A model generated the notes under the pieces. That model did no database searches. It was not told where the DNA came from and saw only the letters and a program-made list of their open reading frames with translations. This document shows, one piece after another, positions 1-8,796 of a stretch of 64,000 nucleotides of DNA (its first letter is position 1; the number at the start of each line of letters is the position of its first letter). A program made the translations under genes and the position numbers. Source of the stretch: Streptomyces sp. NBC_00572 (GTDB lineage Bacteria > Actinomycetota > Actinomycetes > Streptomycetales > Streptomycetaceae). Where the stretch lies: contig NZ_JAPENX010000001.1 of assembly GCF_026341815.1 (NCBI RefSeq), forward strand, positions 1,984,001-2,048,000, read 5' to 3'.

Positions 1-1050
1 GAGCACCACGAGGACGGGGTCCCCCGCCGGGATGTCCTGCCCGCCGATGGTCAGCGGCTCGGTCGCGTACCGCCAGGTGGCCATCTCCACCGGCCCGTCG
101 TACCGCAGCAGTTCCTCGACCCCGGTCTCCAGGAGCCCGGTCTCGCCCGCCGCGATCGAGGCCTGGAGCAGCTCGCGCTGCTCGGGGTGGCGCAGGAGCT
201 GGTACATCCCGTTGCCGATGAGGTTGACGGTGGTCTCGAAGCCGGCGAAGAGAAGGATGAAGGCCATGGCGGCCGCCTCGTTCTCGGTGAGGTGCTCGCC
301 GTGGTCCGAGGCCTTGATGAGCCCCGAGATGAGGTCGTCACCGGGTTCCTCGCGCTTGCGGTGGATCAGCTCGGCAAGGTAGCCGCGCATCTTCTTCACC
401 GAGCGCGCGACCCCGCCGCGCGGGCCGCCGCCGTGCCGGATCATCATCCCGGCCCAGTCGCGGAAGTCGTCCTGGTCCTCCTCGGGCACCCCGAGCAGGT
501 CGCAGATGGCGTAGATGGGCAGCGGGAAGGCGAACTCGTGGATGAGGTCCGCGCTCCCCTTCTCCGCGAAGGAGTCGATGAGCCGGTCGGTCAGCTCCTG
601 CACGCGCGGGGTGAACTCGGCGACCCGGCGCGGGGTGAAGGCCTTCGAGACGAGCCGCCGCAGCCGGGTGTGGTCCGGCGGGTCGATGTTGAGCAGATGC
701 GTCATCAGCTCGGCCTTGCGCTCGCCCGGGATGCCCGTCTTCCCCTTGGCGTGCGGGGACTCGTCGTGGTGCGCCGGGTTCTTGGAGAGCCGCTGGTCGG
801 CCAGGGCCTGCCGGGCGTCCCCGTACCGGGTCACGAGCCAGGCCTCGACCCCGCTGGGGAGCGTCGTCCGGTGCACGGGCGCGTGCTCGCGGAGCCAGGC
901 GTACGCGGGGTACGGATCGCTCGCGAACTCCCAGGTGAAGAGCTCGGGCGCGGGCTCGGGCGCCGGTGTCGGTGCGGGTCCGGAGACGGGGCCGGAAGCG
1001 GGGCCGGAGACAGGGCAGGAAGAGGGGCCGGTGCCGGGGGTGGTGCTCAC
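1..1050 (-). CDS. Cytochrome P450, 3' end cut by the window
   Basis: A haem monooxygenase of the soluble bacterial P450 type, which would need a ferredoxin partner; none lies next to it. The first 350 residues read openly from a GTG at 1050 to the window edge with no stop. After a Pro/Gly-rich leader of about 35 residues the frame has the I-helix oxygen-binding motif AGFETT near residue 267, followed by the K-helix ExxR (EELLR) near 310 and the downstream PVEMATWR segment. The haem-cysteine loop lies outside the window, so activity cannot be judged from it. It is divergent from the flavohaemoglobin-type gene, with about 80 bases between. The substrate is unknown and no biosynthetic cluster is visible on this side. 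The start could also lie downstream, after the low-complexity leader. Confidence 0.9.
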   Translation of the reverse strand, partial: MSTTPGTGPSSCPVSGPASGPVSGPAPTPAPEPAPELFTWEFASDPYPAYAWLREHAPVHRTTLPSGVEAWLVTRYGDARQALADQRLSKNPAHHDESPHAKGKTGIPGERKAELMTHLLNIDPPDHTRLRRLVSKAFTPRRVAEFTPRVQELTDRLIDSFAEKGSADLIHEFAFPLPIYAICDLLGVPEEDQDDFRDWAGMMIRHGGGPRGGVARSVKKMRGYLAELIHRKREEPGDDLISGLIKASDHGEHLTENEAAAMAFILLFAGFETTVNLIGNGMYQLLRHPEQRELLQASIAAGETGLLETGVEELLRYDGPVEMATWRYATEPLTIGGQDIPAGDPVLVVL

Positions 1051-1090
1051 CCCCCGACCGTACAGGGGGTCCGGAACGTGCGGTCTGTCA

Positions 1091-1102
1091 GATCATGTGA
1101 TC
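1091..1102. promoter_or_regulatory. Small inverted repeat between the divergent P450 and flavohaemoglobin genes
   Basis: GATCATGTGATC is a 5-2-5 inverted repeat in the short divergent intergenic region. It may be an operator or simply part of a promoter. It does not resemble an NsrR site that I can recognise. Low confidence because such a short palindrome can occur by chance. Confidence 0.25.
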
Positions 1103-1133
1103 AAGAACGGTGACGTGCCCTAGATTCTTGTCG

Positions 1134-2345
1134 GTGGATCCTCAGATGCTCAGAAGCACGTTCGCGGTCGTCGAGAGACGGGCCGAACACGCCGTCACCT
1201 TCTTCTACTCGCATCTTTTCTGGAACAACCCCGCCATGCGCGAGCTGTTCCCCGAGGACATGCAGCCCCAGCGGGACCGGCTCTTCGCCGCGCTCACCCA
1301 TGTGGTGACCCGCCTGGAGGACCCGGGGCTCGCGGAGTACCTGGGGCAGCTGGGCCGCGACCACCGCAAGTTCCTCGCCTCCCCCGCGCTCTACGCCGCC
1401 GTAGGGGCGAGCCTGCTCGCCGCCTTCGCGCACGCCGCCGGGGCCGCCTGGACCCTGGAGGCCGAGAAGGCCTGGACCGAGGCGTACGGACATGTCGCCG
1501 ACCTGATGCTGGCGGGCGCCGATGAGGCCGCCGGGGCCGGGGAGCCCGCCTGGTGGGACGCGGACGTCGTCCGGCACGAGCGGTACGGCGAGGACCTGGC
1601 CGTCCTCACCCTGCGGCCCCGGCAGCCCCTCCCCTTCCTCCCCGGGCAGTACGTCAGCGTCAGCTCGCTGCGCGTCCCGCGCGTCTGGCGCACCTACTCC
1701 CTAGCGGACGCGCCCCGCCCCGACGGCACGGTCGAGCTGCATGTGAGCCGGATCCCGGGCGGCGCGATGAGCACGGCCCTCGTCGACGAGACGAACCCGG
1801 GCGAGACCCTGCGGCTCAGCGCGCCCGGCGGCGGCCTGACCGCACGGACGGAGCCGGGCGGACTCCGTACCTATATATGCGCGGGTACGGGCTGGGCCCC
1901 GGTGCGGGCCCTGCTCGCGGAGGCGGCGGAGACCGAGCCGGAGCTGAAGGGCCGGCTGTTCGTCGTGGCGCGCGCCAAGGGATATCTGTACGGGCGGGAG
2001 GACGCGGAGCGCCTCAAGGAACGTCTCGCCGGGCTCAGCGTCACCTACATCACCTCGGCCCCCGGCCACCGCAAGGACCAGGCGACCGAGCGGCTCCTCC
2101 AGGCGCTGCGGGCCTGCGTCCACTGGGCCTCGCACGACGTCTACCTCGCCGGCCCGCCCGGCTTCCTGACCGAGGTCGCCGAGGCGCTGATGGAGCTGGG
2201 CACCGATCCGGACCGGATCCACCACGACACCCTGCAGCCCGTGGGCCGCTTCACCGTCCGCCCGAACACCGCGGCCGAGCGCCTTCTGGGCCCGCCCGCA
2301 CCGCTCTGGCACAACCCGGGCGCCCGCGCACCGCGCGAGCGCTGA
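1134..2345 (+). CDS. Flavohaemoglobin-type globin/FAD/NAD reductase (nitric oxide dioxygenase-like)
   Basis: A fusion of a globin domain (about residues 1-135) and a ferredoxin-NADP reductase-type module, as in Hmp enzymes that turn NO into nitrate. The globin part carries a tyrosine in FFYSHLF matching the B10 distal residue, and a histidine in GRDHRKF suited to the proximal haem ligand. The reductase part has the FAD motif RTYSLAD, the pyridine-nucleotide loop GTGWAPVRALL and the AGPPGF segment typical of this fold. The C-terminal tail is longer and more Pro/Arg-rich than in Hmp. The start is uncertain: GTG at 1134 gives about 403 residues; GTG at 1110 or ATG at 1146 in the same frame are alternatives and none has a clear ribosome binding site. 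NO detoxification is inferred from family, not shown here. Confidence 0.85.
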   Translation: MDPQMLRSTFAVVERRAEHAVTFFYSHLFWNNPAMRELFPEDMQPQRDRLFAALTHVVTRLEDPGLAEYLGQLGRDHRKFLASPALYAAVGASLLAAFAHAAGAAWTLEAEKAWTEAYGHVADLMLAGADEAAGAGEPAWWDADVVRHERYGEDLAVLTLRPRQPLPFLPGQYVSVSSLRVPRVWRTYSLADAPRPDGTVELHVSRIPGGAMSTALVDETNPGETLRLSAPGGGLTARTEPGGLRTYICAGTGWAPVRALLAEAAETEPELKGRLFVVARAKGYLYGREDAERLKERLAGLSVTYITSAPGHRKDQATERLLQALRACVHWASHDVYLAGPPGFLTEVAEALMELGTDPDRIHHDTLQPVGRFTVRPNTAAERLLGPPAPLWHNPGARAPRER

Positions 2346-2430
2346 CCCACCGGGGCCGCCGGGGTTCGCCCCCGACGACCGCCCGCCGCGCGAGCTTCGG
2401 CGAGAGCCGCCCGGGGCCGGCCACGAGCTC

Positions 2431-3396
2431 CTACGCCTTCACGCCCTCCGCCGCGCGGATCGCGTCCCGGTACGTCCGGGCCGCCGCGCGCAGGGCCTCC
2501 TCCGGGTCCACGCCCTCCGCCTCCGCCCGTACCGCGAGGGCGAGCAGTTCGTACCCGATGCCCTTCTCGGCCGGGACGGGCACGTCGAGTCCCGCCGTCC
2601 GCACCCGGCCGCCGAGCTTCGCGCCGAGCGCGAGCCCCGGCTGTCCGAGCGGCACGCCGTCGGTGACGGACTCCCGCTGCTTCTCGATCGCCTTGGTGCG
2701 CAGCCAGGTGGCCCGTACGTCCTCCGGCGTCTCCGCCTTCTCGTCCCCGAAGACGTGCGGGTGCCGGTGGATCAGCTTCTCGACGAGGGTCCCGGCGACG
2801 TCGTCCACGGAGAAGGGCTCCTCCGGGTCGTCCTCGGCGATCCGGGCGTGGAAGATCACCTGGAGGAGGACGTCCCCGAGTTCCTCGCGCAGCTCGTCCC
2901 GGTCGCCGTCCTCGATGGCCTCGACGAGTTCGTACGCCTCCTCGATGCCGTACTTGGTGAGTCCCTTGTGGGTCTGCAGGGAGGACCACGGGCATGCGCG
3001 GCGGATGCGGTCCATGATCTGCACGACGTCGAGGAGCCGGGCGCCGGGCAGGTCGTAGGAGCCGGGCAGCAGCTCCAGATCGGGCATCGTGAGACGGCCC
3101 GAGCCGGCCAGCCGGGCGAGGCCGTCGGTCAGCGCCCGGTCGCCCTCGCCGGAGGGCAGCAGCAGGACCGTACGGCCGCCGGCGCACGCCTCGACGAGTT
3201 CCTCCGCGGTGGGCCGGAGGTGCTCGACGGCGACCCCGGCCTCCCGCAGGTACGGCAGCTGGGGGTGGTGCTCGTCGGGGCAGAGCACCCGGTCCGCGGC
3301 GCCCAGCGCCTGCCAGGCGGGCCAGGACAGCAGTCCGGGCGCCACGCGGTGGCTGGCGGTGAGCAGAACGATGCGGCCGGGGCTCTCAGAAGTCAC
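2431..3396 (-). CDS. mazG: MazG-family nucleoside triphosphate pyrophosphohydrolase
   Basis: Hydrolyses NTPs to NMP and pyrophosphate, a housekeeping role in clearing abnormal nucleotides. The all-alpha MazG core lies at about residues 120-235, with metal-binding EExxE at 152-156 and ELREELGD at 168-175, and the typical motif HRHPHVFGD downstream. The N-terminal ~115 residues form a separate Leu-rich region found in the actinobacterial version of this protein. The start is a GTG with a weak ribosome binding site. It is followed closely downstream, on the same strand, by no further gene, and upstream by the SurA-like lipoprotein gene, which ends only 19 bases before this start, so the two are probably co-transcribed. 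The family assignment is firm. Confidence 0.93.
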   Translation of the reverse strand: MTSESPGRIVLLTASHRVAPGLLSWPAWQALGAADRVLCPDEHHPQLPYLREAGVAVEHLRPTAEELVEACAGGRTVLLLPSGEGDRALTDGLARLAGSGRLTMPDLELLPGSYDLPGARLLDVVQIMDRIRRACPWSSLQTHKGLTKYGIEEAYELVEAIEDGDRDELREELGDVLLQVIFHARIAEDDPEEPFSVDDVAGTLVEKLIHRHPHVFGDEKAETPEDVRATWLRTKAIEKQRESVTDGVPLGQPGLALGAKLGGRVRTAGLDVPVPAEKGIGYELLALAVRAEAEGVDPEEALRAAARTYRDAIRAAEGVKA

Positions 3397-3415
3397 CCCT
3401 TGAACTTACTCCGCC

Positions 3416-4060
3416 TCACGCACCGGCCGGGACGGCGCCGGGGTCCTGGCTGATCTGCCGCAGCCAGGGCGCGGTGCTGCCGGTGAGCCGGACCTGGGCG
3501 TCGTCCCAGGCGCCGTAGCGCGGGTTCACGTCGATGGCGAGGTCCTTGGAGGCGGCGGAGAAGACCTCCGTCAGCTTCTTCTGGCCCTCGGGGGTGTCCG
3601 TGACGCCCAGCTTGGCGGCGATCTTGTTCATGAGGACGTTGCGGCGGACGACGTCGTCGATCTCGCCGGGCGCCACGCCCTGCTCCTGGAGGAGGACGGT
3701 GGCGAGCTGGTCCTCGCCGCCGCTCTCGCGGACGAAGGCGGTCCTGGTCTGCTGGAGCTCGGCGCGGGTGACGGTGACGCCGTTGTCCGCGGCGACCTTG
3801 TCGACGACCCGGTCGAAGATCATGCCGTTGAGCTTGCGGCGGGGCAGGTCGCCGGTGGCCTGGACGAGCTGGACGGCCTGCGGGGAGCGCTCCTGGGCGG
3901 TGCGCACGTCCTTCACCTGTGCCTGCAGGCTGGAGACGTCGATCCGTTCGCCGCCGACGACGGCCGCCGCTCCTGGGTGGGCGTCACTGCCGCAGGCGGT
4001 GAGCAGCGGGGCCGCGGCGAGAAGCGCGGCGGAGACGGTGAGCGCAGTGCGGCGGTGCAA
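3416..4060 (-). CDS. SurA N-terminal-domain lipoprotein
   Basis: A membrane-anchored extracytoplasmic lipoprotein of 214 residues. The signal peptide ends in the lipobox LLTAC, with the lipid-attached cysteine at residue 23. The mature part matches the SurA-type N-terminal chaperone domain, with a conserved GGERI start followed by a helical bundle, and lacks any parvulin-type isomerase domain. Proteins of this type are thought to help secreted proteins fold, but the substrate here is unknown. It lies just upstream of mazG on the same strand (19-base gap), a pairing I recall from other Streptomyces. The ATG start fits the n-h-c organisation of the signal peptide. Confidence 0.85.
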   Translation of the reverse strand: MHRRTALTVSAALLAAAPLLTACGSDAHPGAAAVVGGERIDVSSLQAQVKDVRTAQERSPQAVQLVQATGDLPRRKLNGMIFDRVVDKVAADNGVTVTRAELQQTRTAFVRESGGEDQLATVLLQEQGVAPGEIDDVVRRNVLMNKIAAKLGVTDTPEGQKKLTEVFSAASKDLAIDVNPRYGAWDDAQVRLTGSTAPWLRQISQDPGAVPAGA

Positions 4061-4140
4061 AGGAGCCTCCCGGGCTGGTCGTGCGTCAGTTGAACGACCT
4101 TGCGGTGATCGATGTTAGGGAGTCGCCCGGGCCGGAGCCA

Positions 4141-5169
4141 CTACTTCGGTGCGACTGTTTCCCACAACGACTCACCCGCACGCCGGGTGTCGGCCCGTAC
4201 CTGTCCGGTCTCGGCCCCCTCCGGTGTCCCGCCGTGCGGTCCCTCGTGTGTCTCCTGCACCAGGTAGTGGGGCCGTCGCTTGACCTCGTAGTAGATGCGG
4301 CCGACGTACTCGCCTATCAGTCCGACCATCACCATCTGCACGCCGGCGAGGGCGGTGACGGCGACGAGGAGGGTGACGTAACCGGGGGTGTCGACGCCGT
4401 TGACCAGCGCGTCGCCGACGATCCAGGCGGCGTAGCCGAGGGCGACGAGGACCAGCAGGAAGCCGAGGTGGACGGCGGCGCGGAGCGGCTTGTTGTTGAA
4501 GGAGAGGAGGCCGTCGAGGCCGTAGTTGAGGAGCTTGCCGAAGGTCCACTTGGAGCGGCCCTGCTCGCGGACGGCGTTCTCGTACGAGAACGTCGTCGTC
4601 CGGAAGCCGACCCAGGAGAAGAGGCCCTTGGAGAAGCGGTTGTACTCGCCGAGGCCGAGGACCGCGTCGACGGTACGGCGGGACAGCAGCCGGAAGTCCC
4701 CGACGCCGTCGACGAGCTCGACGTCGACGAGCCGGTTGATCGCCCAGTAGTAGACGCGGGCGGTCAGGGTGCGGGTGACGCGGTCGCCCTCGCGGGTGCG
4801 GCGGGCGACGACCTGGTCGTACCCCTCGGAGTGCAGCGCGACCATGCGGTGCACCAGCTCGGGCGGGTGCTGGAGGTCGGCGTCCATGATCACGACGGCG
4901 TCGCCCGCGGCGTCGCGGAGCCCGGCCAGCATCGCCGCCTCCTTGCCGAAGTTACGGCTGAAGGAGACGTACCGGACGTGGTGGGGGTCGCGCGCGGCGA
5001 GCTTCTGGAGGAGCGGGAGCGTCCCGTCCCGGCTTCCGTCGTCCACGTAGACGATCTCGAACTCGCCGTCCAGCTTGGCGAGTTCATCGGTCACATGGTC
5101 GTGGAAACGGGCGAGGACGTCTTCCTCGTTGAAGCACGGGACGACGATCGAGAGCAGCACGCGGACCAC
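4141..5169 (-). CDS. Family 2 glycosyltransferase, polyprenyl-phosphate sugar synthase type (CsbB/GtrB-like)
   Basis: Transfers a sugar from an NDP-sugar to a polyprenyl phosphate on the cytoplasmic face. Of its 342 residues, about the first 225 form the GT-A domain: IVVPCFNEE at 9-17, DDGSRDG at 43-49, the metal-binding DADLQHPP at 96-103 and the GRSKW element at 204-208. Two membrane segments follow (about 233-253 and 264-285), the architecture of CsbB, GtrB and DPM1-like enzymes. The start is a GTG; a second GTG nine bases downstream is possible. The frame is open far upstream on this strand, but that extension is the shadow of the divergent YfhO gene. The divergent partner suggests that the lipid-linked sugar is flipped and used by the YfhO protein. 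The sugar cannot be told from sequence. Confidence 0.92.
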   Translation of the reverse strand: MVRVLLSIVVPCFNEEDVLARFHDHVTDELAKLDGEFEIVYVDDGSRDGTLPLLQKLAARDPHHVRYVSFSRNFGKEAAMLAGLRDAAGDAVVIMDADLQHPPELVHRMVALHSEGYDQVVARRTREGDRVTRTLTARVYYWAINRLVDVELVDGVGDFRLLSRRTVDAVLGLGEYNRFSKGLFSWVGFRTTTFSYENAVREQGRSKWTFGKLLNYGLDGLLSFNNKPLRAAVHLGFLLVLVALGYAAWIVGDALVNGVDTPGYVTLLVAVTALAGVQMVMVGLIGEYVGRIYYEVKRRPHYLVQETHEGPHGGTPEGAETGQVRADTRRAGESLWETVAPK

Positions 5170-5286
5170 GACAACGGAGCCCGGTGTCCCGGCCGGTCCG
5201 CGTGGATGGCCTTCAGGCGACCATTGAATGAACTGGGTGGCGGGGCCACGCTCTTCCCGGTCGGACGCTGGCATATTCGAACCGTC

Positions 5287-7704
5287 ATGTCGAACAAGAA
5301 ACGCCCGTGCCTCCTCGCCGCGCTCCTCACCGTGCTCGCCGTCTGCGGCGGGGACTCCGTCGCCCGGGTCTTCCCCTTCGGGCCGCGCCACCGGGCCGTC
5401 AACGACCTCGCCAACCAGTTCGTGCCGTTCCACGCGCACCTGTGGGACCTGCTGCGCGGCCGGGCGGACGGCGGTCTCCTGCTCGACTGGCAGGCGGGCT
5501 TGGGCACCGGTTTCCTCCCCGACTACGGCACCTATCTGTCGAGTCCCTTCGCCCCGCTGGTCGCGCTCTTCCCGCGCGGGGACATCGAGTACGCGGTGTA
5601 CGCGATCACCGTCCTGAAGACGGCGGTCGCGGCGGCGGCCATGACGTACCTGCTGCGCCGCCTCGGCCCCGGCACCTGGTGGTGGGCGTCGGTCCTGGGC
5701 GCCTCGTACGCGCTCTGCGGCTGGTCGCTCGCGGAGGGCACGTACAACCCGATGTGGCTGGACGGCCTGATCGCGTTCCCGCTGCTCTGTCTGGTGGGCG
5801 AGTGGGCACGGGAGGGCAGACGGCCCCTGCTCGGCCCGCTGGTGGTCGCGGTCTGCTGGGTCGCGAACTTCTACACGGCGTACATGGCGACGCTCGGCGC
5901 GGCCCTCGTCCTCCTCGTCAGGCTGGCGGTGACGGACTCCTCCGGGACGCGTACGGCGCCGACGGACTCCTTCGGGACGCATACGGCGGTCCGGGCGGCA
6001 CTGCGGGCGGTGCTGCGGGCGGGCCTGACGACCGGGATCGGGATCGCCCTCGCGGCCCCCGTCCTGATCCCCGTCTTCCTCGGCTCGCGCCACGCCCACC
6101 CGGGCCTGGTCAGGGAGTTCGACCCGGCGCCCGCCACCGACGTGCTCGCCCGGCTGCTCCCGGTGACGTACAGCTTCGCGACCCCGGCGGCCTTCGTCTC
6201 CACGGCGGTGCTGCTGCTCGTGGGCGCGCTGCTGTTCCGCCGGGACGTCCCCGGCCGGGAGCGGGCGCTGTGGGCGGGCCTGTGCGGGGTGGTCCTGGCC
6301 TCGATGCAGTGGGGCCCGACGCACCTCCTGTGGCACGCCTTCGCCACCCCGAACGGCAGCCCGTACCGGCAGACCTTCGTCCTCTCGGGCGTCCTCGTCC
6401 TCGCCGCGTGGACGGGCTTCGCCCACGGCCTCCCCGACCGCCGGGCGCTGCTCGGCGGGACGGCGGTCGTCGTGGCCCTGACGGCCGGGGCGCTCCCGAG
6501 CCCCTTCCTGACCTCCTGGGCGGTGCTGCTCACGGCGGCGGGCCTGGCGGCGGTGGCGGGCGCGCTGCTGCTGCCGGGGCGCGGCCGGTACGGGGTGCTC
6601 GCGGCGCTCCTGGTGATGGGCACCCTCCTCGGCCAGGCGTCGGCGACGACGGCGTACGCGGACCGGGAACGCCTGGTCCGGCTCGACGACTACCCGCCGT
6701 GGGGCGCCGAGCAGGAACGTCGGGCGGCGGCGCTCGCGAAGGCCGACGGCTGGCCGGCGTACCGCACGGACGCGGGTCTGCCCCGGGTGGCGGGCAACGA
6801 TCCGCTGCTCCTGGGCGGACAGGGCGCCGCGTACTACAGCAGCCACACCCCGGCGGTCCTGACGGAGACGCTGACGGCACTGGGCGGCGGCTGGACCTCC
6901 CGGGGCCGGAACCTGCTGAGCCTGGACAACCCGGTGACGGACGCGCTGTTCGGGGTGGGGGCGAGGTGGCGGGAGGGTCGGGTGATCCGCTCAAAGCCGC
7001 TGCCGCTGGTGACGGTACGACCGCCGGGCCCGCCCCCGGCCTACAGCGGGTCCCCCTTCCGCAACCAGGAACTCCTCCTCGGCACCCGGGTGTACGAGGC
7101 TCCGGGGGCCGGCGGCGCGTGCCCGGTCGGCACGGAGGTCTTCCTCTGGGCGCCCGACGCGACGGGCACGGCACGCCTGGGCACGTACGAGACCCGCCTG
7201 CTGGGCGGCCGGCCGAAGCGACGGGCGGCGCTGACGTCGCTGGGCGTGCAGGAGAGGGCGGGGGCGGTGGCGCTGGTCCCGGGCGGCGGTAGCGCCGAGA
7301 TCGGCTGCCTGGACCACGACCGCCTGCGGACGGCCCTGACGGCGCTCCGCGCCCGTGCGGCGACGTCGGTCGAGGTCACGTCCGACGGCCTGACGGCCAC
7401 GCTGCCACCCGGCACGACGGGCACCGTGGTGGTGGCGGCCCCGAGGATCGCGGGCTGGCGCTGCGAGGGCAGGCCGGCCGATTCGTACGGCGGCCTGCTC
7501 GCGATCGAGGCCGGACCGGGGACGACAAGCGTCACCTGCGAGTTCCGCCCTCCGGGCCTCCGCGCGGGCCTCGCGGCGGGGGCGGCGGGCGCGCTACTGC
7601 TCGCCGCGCACCTGTGGCTCGGCGCCCGGTCCCGCCGGAGGACGCGGGCCCCGGCCGCCCGGACCCGCCCGGGGGCCGAGGACCCGGCCCCGCTCAGCCC
7701 GTGA
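5287..7704 (+). CDS. YfhO-family multi-spanning membrane glycosyltransferase-like protein
   Basis: An 805-residue polytopic protein with an N-terminal membrane anchor, an early extracytoplasmic loop, about a dozen membrane segments to roughly residue 455, a large soluble region (about 460-760) and a final membrane helix before an Arg-rich tail. This is the layout of YfhO proteins, GT-C-like enzymes. In Firmicutes, YfhO works with a CsbB-type family 2 enzyme to add sugars to teichoic acid. The divergent neighbour is just such an enzyme, so a surface-polymer glycosylation role is a reasonable inference; the acceptor in this organism is unknown. The ATG at 5287 is chosen because it opens directly into the signal-anchor (MSNKKRPCLLAALL). 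A short direct repeat encoding two TDSxGT..TA segments occurs near residues 218-235. Confidence 0.85.
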   Translation: MSNKKRPCLLAALLTVLAVCGGDSVARVFPFGPRHRAVNDLANQFVPFHAHLWDLLRGRADGGLLLDWQAGLGTGFLPDYGTYLSSPFAPLVALFPRGDIEYAVYAITVLKTAVAAAAMTYLLRRLGPGTWWWASVLGASYALCGWSLAEGTYNPMWLDGLIAFPLLCLVGEWAREGRRPLLGPLVVAVCWVANFYTAYMATLGAALVLLVRLAVTDSSGTRTAPTDSFGTHTAVRAALRAVLRAGLTTGIGIALAAPVLIPVFLGSRHAHPGLVREFDPAPATDVLARLLPVTYSFATPAAFVSTAVLLLVGALLFRRDVPGRERALWAGLCGVVLASMQWGPTHLLWHAFATPNGSPYRQTFVLSGVLVLAAWTGFAHGLPDRRALLGGTAVVVALTAGALPSPFLTSWAVLLTAAGLAAVAGALLLPGRGRYGVLAALLVMGTLLGQASATTAYADRERLVRLDDYPPWGAEQERRAAALAKADGWPAYRTDAGLPRVAGNDPLLLGGQGAAYYSSHTPAVLTETLTALGGGWTSRGRNLLSLDNPVTDALFGVGARWREGRVIRSKPLPLVTVRPPGPPPAYSGSPFRNQELLLGTRVYEAPGAGGACPVGTEVFLWAPDATGTARLGTYETRLLGGRPKRRAALTSLGVQERAGAVALVPGGGSAEIGCLDHDRLRTALTALRARAATSVEVTSDGLTATLPPGTTGTVVVAAPRIAGWRCEGRPADSYGGLLAIEAGPGTTSVTCEFRPPGLRAGLAAGAAGALLLAAHLWLGARSRRRTRAPAARTRPGAEDPAPLSP

Positions 7705-8188
7705 CGGTGACGATGCGCCAGCCCACGGCGCCGGCGGCGCCGGGCCGTTCCTGGACGGTGAGCGAGAGCTCGGCGGGCGCGCTGGCGATCCGGTGCGTCA
7801 CGGGGACGCCGTCGCACGGCACGGCCGGGATCTCCTCACCCGCGACGGCGGGCACGACGGCCCCCTCACCGGCACAGACGAGAGCCAGCTGATAGGCGGC
7901 CCCCTTCTTCAACACGGTACGGAGGTGCAACCCGTCCTCCACCCGCTCGGTCCCGGACGCCACGAACTCGGGATCGTCCGGGGAGACGGTGTCCAGGGCA
8001 GCCTTGACGCGCTTCTCCTGCGCTGTTGCCGCCGTGCTGCGACTCGCCGGTGCGGATGTGGCGGAAGTGGCGGGTGAGGTGGACGAGGTGGCCGCCGGGG
8101 CGGCCCCTTGGCCGGTGCACCCCACGCCCCCGATCCCGAGGAGCCCGAGCGCGGCCCCCGTCAACAGATACTCGCGCAGCCTGGTCAT
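7694..8188 (-). CDS. Small lipoprotein of unknown function
   Basis: A 164-residue predicted lipoprotein. The signal peptide runs from MTRLREYLL to the glycine-rich lipobox GVGC (cysteine about residue 24), followed by a Ser/Thr/Ala-rich linker of about 35 residues and a compact domain of about 100 residues with two cysteines that might pair. I do not recognise the domain. It is convergent with, and its last bases overlap the end of, the YfhO gene. The start was placed at the ATG that begins the signal peptide; an upstream in-frame start would add 13 residues that do not fit a signal sequence. Confidence 0.7.
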   Translation of the reverse strand: MTRLREYLLTGAALGLLGIGGVGCTGQGAAPAATSSTSPATSATSAPASRSTAATAQEKRVKAALDTVSPDDPEFVASGTERVEDGLHLRTVLKKGAAYQLALVCAGEGAVVPAVAGEEIPAVPCDGVPVTHRIASAPAELSLTVQERPGAAGAVGWRIVTVTG

Positions 8189-8241
8189 CAACTGATCTCC
8201 CCGTGATCGGTACGTCCCCCGAACCACGACGCTAGGTCACC

Positions 8242-8796
8242 TCACCCGGACGCCGGACCACAATGCGGCTTCCCTGAGGAAGACTTGAGGTCAGGGACCT
8301 TCCGCTCCCAGCGGATCTCGCCGTCCTCCACCCGGTCCGTGGGCGTGAGGCCGGCCGCTCGGGCGACGGTCGCCGAGGCCGTGTGGTCCGGGTGGACGTG
8401 GGCCACGATCGTGTGGGCGCCGCGCTCCGCCAGGAGGGCGATCAGGGCCTCGGCCGCTTCCCTGGCGATGCCCCGGCCCTGCCACTCCGTGCCGGTCACC
8501 CAGGCGACCTCCGCGACCCGGCCGTCCTCCGTGAGCGTCGCCTGCACGGTTCCGGTCAGCCGGTTCTCGGCGCGGAGCCGGACGACCCAGTTGAGCCAGA
8601 GCGTCGCCGGGTCCGGCGAGCCGGCCGCCAACCGCTCGTATCGCGCTCGTAGATCGGGCGCGGTCAGCGGGGCGCCGCCGATGAAGGTGTGCAGGGCCGG
8701 GTCGGCGAGGACCCCCGCCATCTCCTCGGCGTGCGCGACCCCGAGCGGTACGAGGTCGAGGCGGCGGGTCCGTACGGTCCCTCCGTCCGTGCTCAT
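8242..8796 (-). CDS. GNAT-family N-acetyltransferase
   Basis: A 184-residue acetyltransferase of the RimJ/RimL-like group, using acetyl-CoA; the acceptor is unknown. It opens with the family signature TRRLDLVPL and has the acetyl-CoA binding segment GTEWQGRGIAREA at about 102-114, followed by the VHPDHTAS stretch typical of motif B. Its ATG overlaps the stop codon of the upstream DUF2625 gene by four bases (ATGA), which indicates translational coupling. Confidence 0.88.
   Translation of the reverse strand: MSTDGGTVRTRRLDLVPLGVAHAEEMAGVLADPALHTFIGGAPLTAPDLRARYERLAAGSPDPATLWLNWVVRLRAENRLTGTVQATLTEDGRVAEVAWVTGTEWQGRGIAREAAEALIALLAERGAHTIVAHVHPDHTASATVARAAGLTPTDRVEDGEIRWERKVPDLKSSSGKPHCGPASG

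Noticed and set aside
1..4060. Biosynthetic gene cluster suggested by the P450
   Set aside because: Its neighbours are a flavohaemoglobin, mazG and a lipoprotein; no core biosynthetic enzyme is in view, though the region before the window is unseen.
4081..5286. Open frame upstream of the YfhO start, making a protein of about 1,200 residues
   Set aside because: It is the opposite strand of the glycosyltransferase gene, with a composition of Asp/Glu/Val runs typical of shadow frames, and lacks any family similarity; the signal-anchor starts at 5287.
5170..6846. Long upstream extension of the glycosyltransferase frame
   Set aside because: It mirrors the YfhO gene on the other strand and reads as Arg/Gln/Glu-rich shadow sequence; the GT-A domain begins just after the GTG at 5169.
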